DNA from: an uncultured Clostridia bacterium
GTDB lineage: Bacteria; Bacillota; Clostridia; Christensenellales; Borkfalkiaceae
DNA length: 49,554 nucleotides
Direction of reading: 5' to 3'
NCBI GenBank assembly: GCA_947598205.1
Contig: CANQFB010000011.1
Location: 1 to 49,554, forward strand
Below the pieces are notes generated by a model. That model was not told the origin of the DNA and searched no databases. It saw only the letters and a list, made by a program, of their open reading frames with translations. Positions 49,221-49,554 of this stretch are shown piece by piece. The number at the start of each line of letters is the position of its first letter. The stretch's first letter is position 1. Position numbers and translations under genes: made by a program.

Positions 49221-49249
49221 ATTATAACGGTTTTGAAAAAAGATTGCAA
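49221..49249 (-). promoter_or_regulatory. Leaderless-type promoter of lepA
   Basis: TTGCAA, 17 nt, TATAAT on the minus strand, ending 6 nt before the lepA ATG. Confidence 0.82.
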
Positions 49250-49362
49250 GTGGTAAGCGCCATTCTGAGGCAATAAAGTGCATAAGACTTTCCGACGGGA
49301 CAACTCTCCGAAGAACCCCCTCAATAAAAACGCTATAATAAACAACACACCATTCTTAAAAT

Positions 49363-49454
49363 CGTCATACTGAGCGTAGCGAAGTCGAAGTATCACCTTT
49401 TTTTATACTGCGGTGATGTTTCGACACGCGCGCACCGCGCGGCTCAACATGACG
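49363..49454. repeat. Family A intergenic palindrome, tandem unit 1
   Basis: Arms CGTCATACTGAGC..GTCGAAGTATCACC and GGTGATGTTTCGAC..GGCTCAACATGACG, with a T-rich centre in place of the ATTATAATAA of copies 1 and 2. Confidence 0.78.
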
Positions 49455-49485
49455 ATTAAGAAGCGACGCCCCACCCCCTTAAAAT

Positions 49486-49554
49486 CGTCATACTGAGCGT
49501 AGCGAAGTCGAAGTATCACCTTTTTTTATACTGCGGTGATGTTTCGACACGCGC
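49486..49554. repeat. Family A intergenic palindrome, tandem unit 2 (cut by window end)
   Basis: Identical to unit 1 over the visible part, with shared flank CTTAAAAT on the left; the period is 123 bp. Confidence 0.78.

Larger units (their letters stand above)
49215..49554. other. lepA upstream region with family A tandem repeats
   Basis: 340 bp without a credible gene. It contains the lepA promoter (49221-49249), a short unassigned stretch with CTATAATAAAC, and two family A elements repeating with a 123-bp period up to the end of the window. Confidence 0.7.

Overview
The window looks like chromosome of an uncultured Gram-positive anaerobe, most likely a gut member of the Clostridia (Bacillota); a Christensenellales-like lineage would fit but this is a weak guess. 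Support: RNase Y, RlmH, LuxS, HxlR and YitT homologues, ECF-type BioY, several lipobox lipoproteins with no outer-membrane genes, BspA-like and InlB-like surface repeats, an exosporium-style collagen protein and a two-subunit Fe-S fumarase. Coding DNA is GC-rich (third positions mostly G or C), which creates many long but false antisense frames. No phage, transposase, CRISPR array or rRNA was found.

Layout. 1-7.9 kb: cation/proton antiporter, the glmM-glmS cell-wall precursor pair, a lipoprotein with a divergent XRE regulator, and a bioY-malic enzyme operon. 7.9-10 kb: repeat-rich DNA around an AT-rich lipoprotein gene preceded by a structured leader RNA. 10-20 kb: metK, a PflX-type radical SAM protein, an ABC-F ATPase, an AraC regulator, the CPBP protease-rlmH-M14 carboxypeptidase-tadA operon, a two-subunit fumarase and yitT-luxS. 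21-23.4 kb: a Cys/Gly/Asn-rich protein and a zinc-ribbon membrane protein, the latter preceded by a second copy of the leader RNA. 23.5-29.6 kb: a LysR regulator and a divergent seven-gene redox operon ending in a secreted LRR-flavodoxin lipoprotein. 29.7-33 kb: a collagen/InlB lipoprotein with a divergent XRE regulator, then an HxlR regulator with a divergent NTF2-like gene. 33-49.5 kb: rny, tRNA-Ser, a Ca-type P-ATPase, a collagen-like protein with a divergent glycosyltransferase, guaA-tag, two envelope genes, a GNAT gene, and lepA-ogt-DUF559-hemW.

Most notable. (1) Two homologous pseudoknotted RNA leaders (8515-8680 and 21744-21894), each placed by a canonical promoter, ending in an intrinsic terminator and followed at once by an envelope-protein gene; I cannot assign them to a known class. 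(2) Two lipoprotein/XRE modules with the same promoter-operator layout (TTGACA-N17-TATAMT with ATAGC-N5-GCTAT inside the spacer). (3) At least six genes, including lepA, whose sigma-A type -10 box ends 6-7 nt before the start codon, implying leaderless mRNAs. (4) Several families of intergenic palindromes, one bracketing a DUF559 nuclease gene inserted in the lepA-hemW neighbourhood.

Everything here was read by eye without alignment or folding software. Family names rest on recognised motifs; structures, counts and promoters should be verified computationally.
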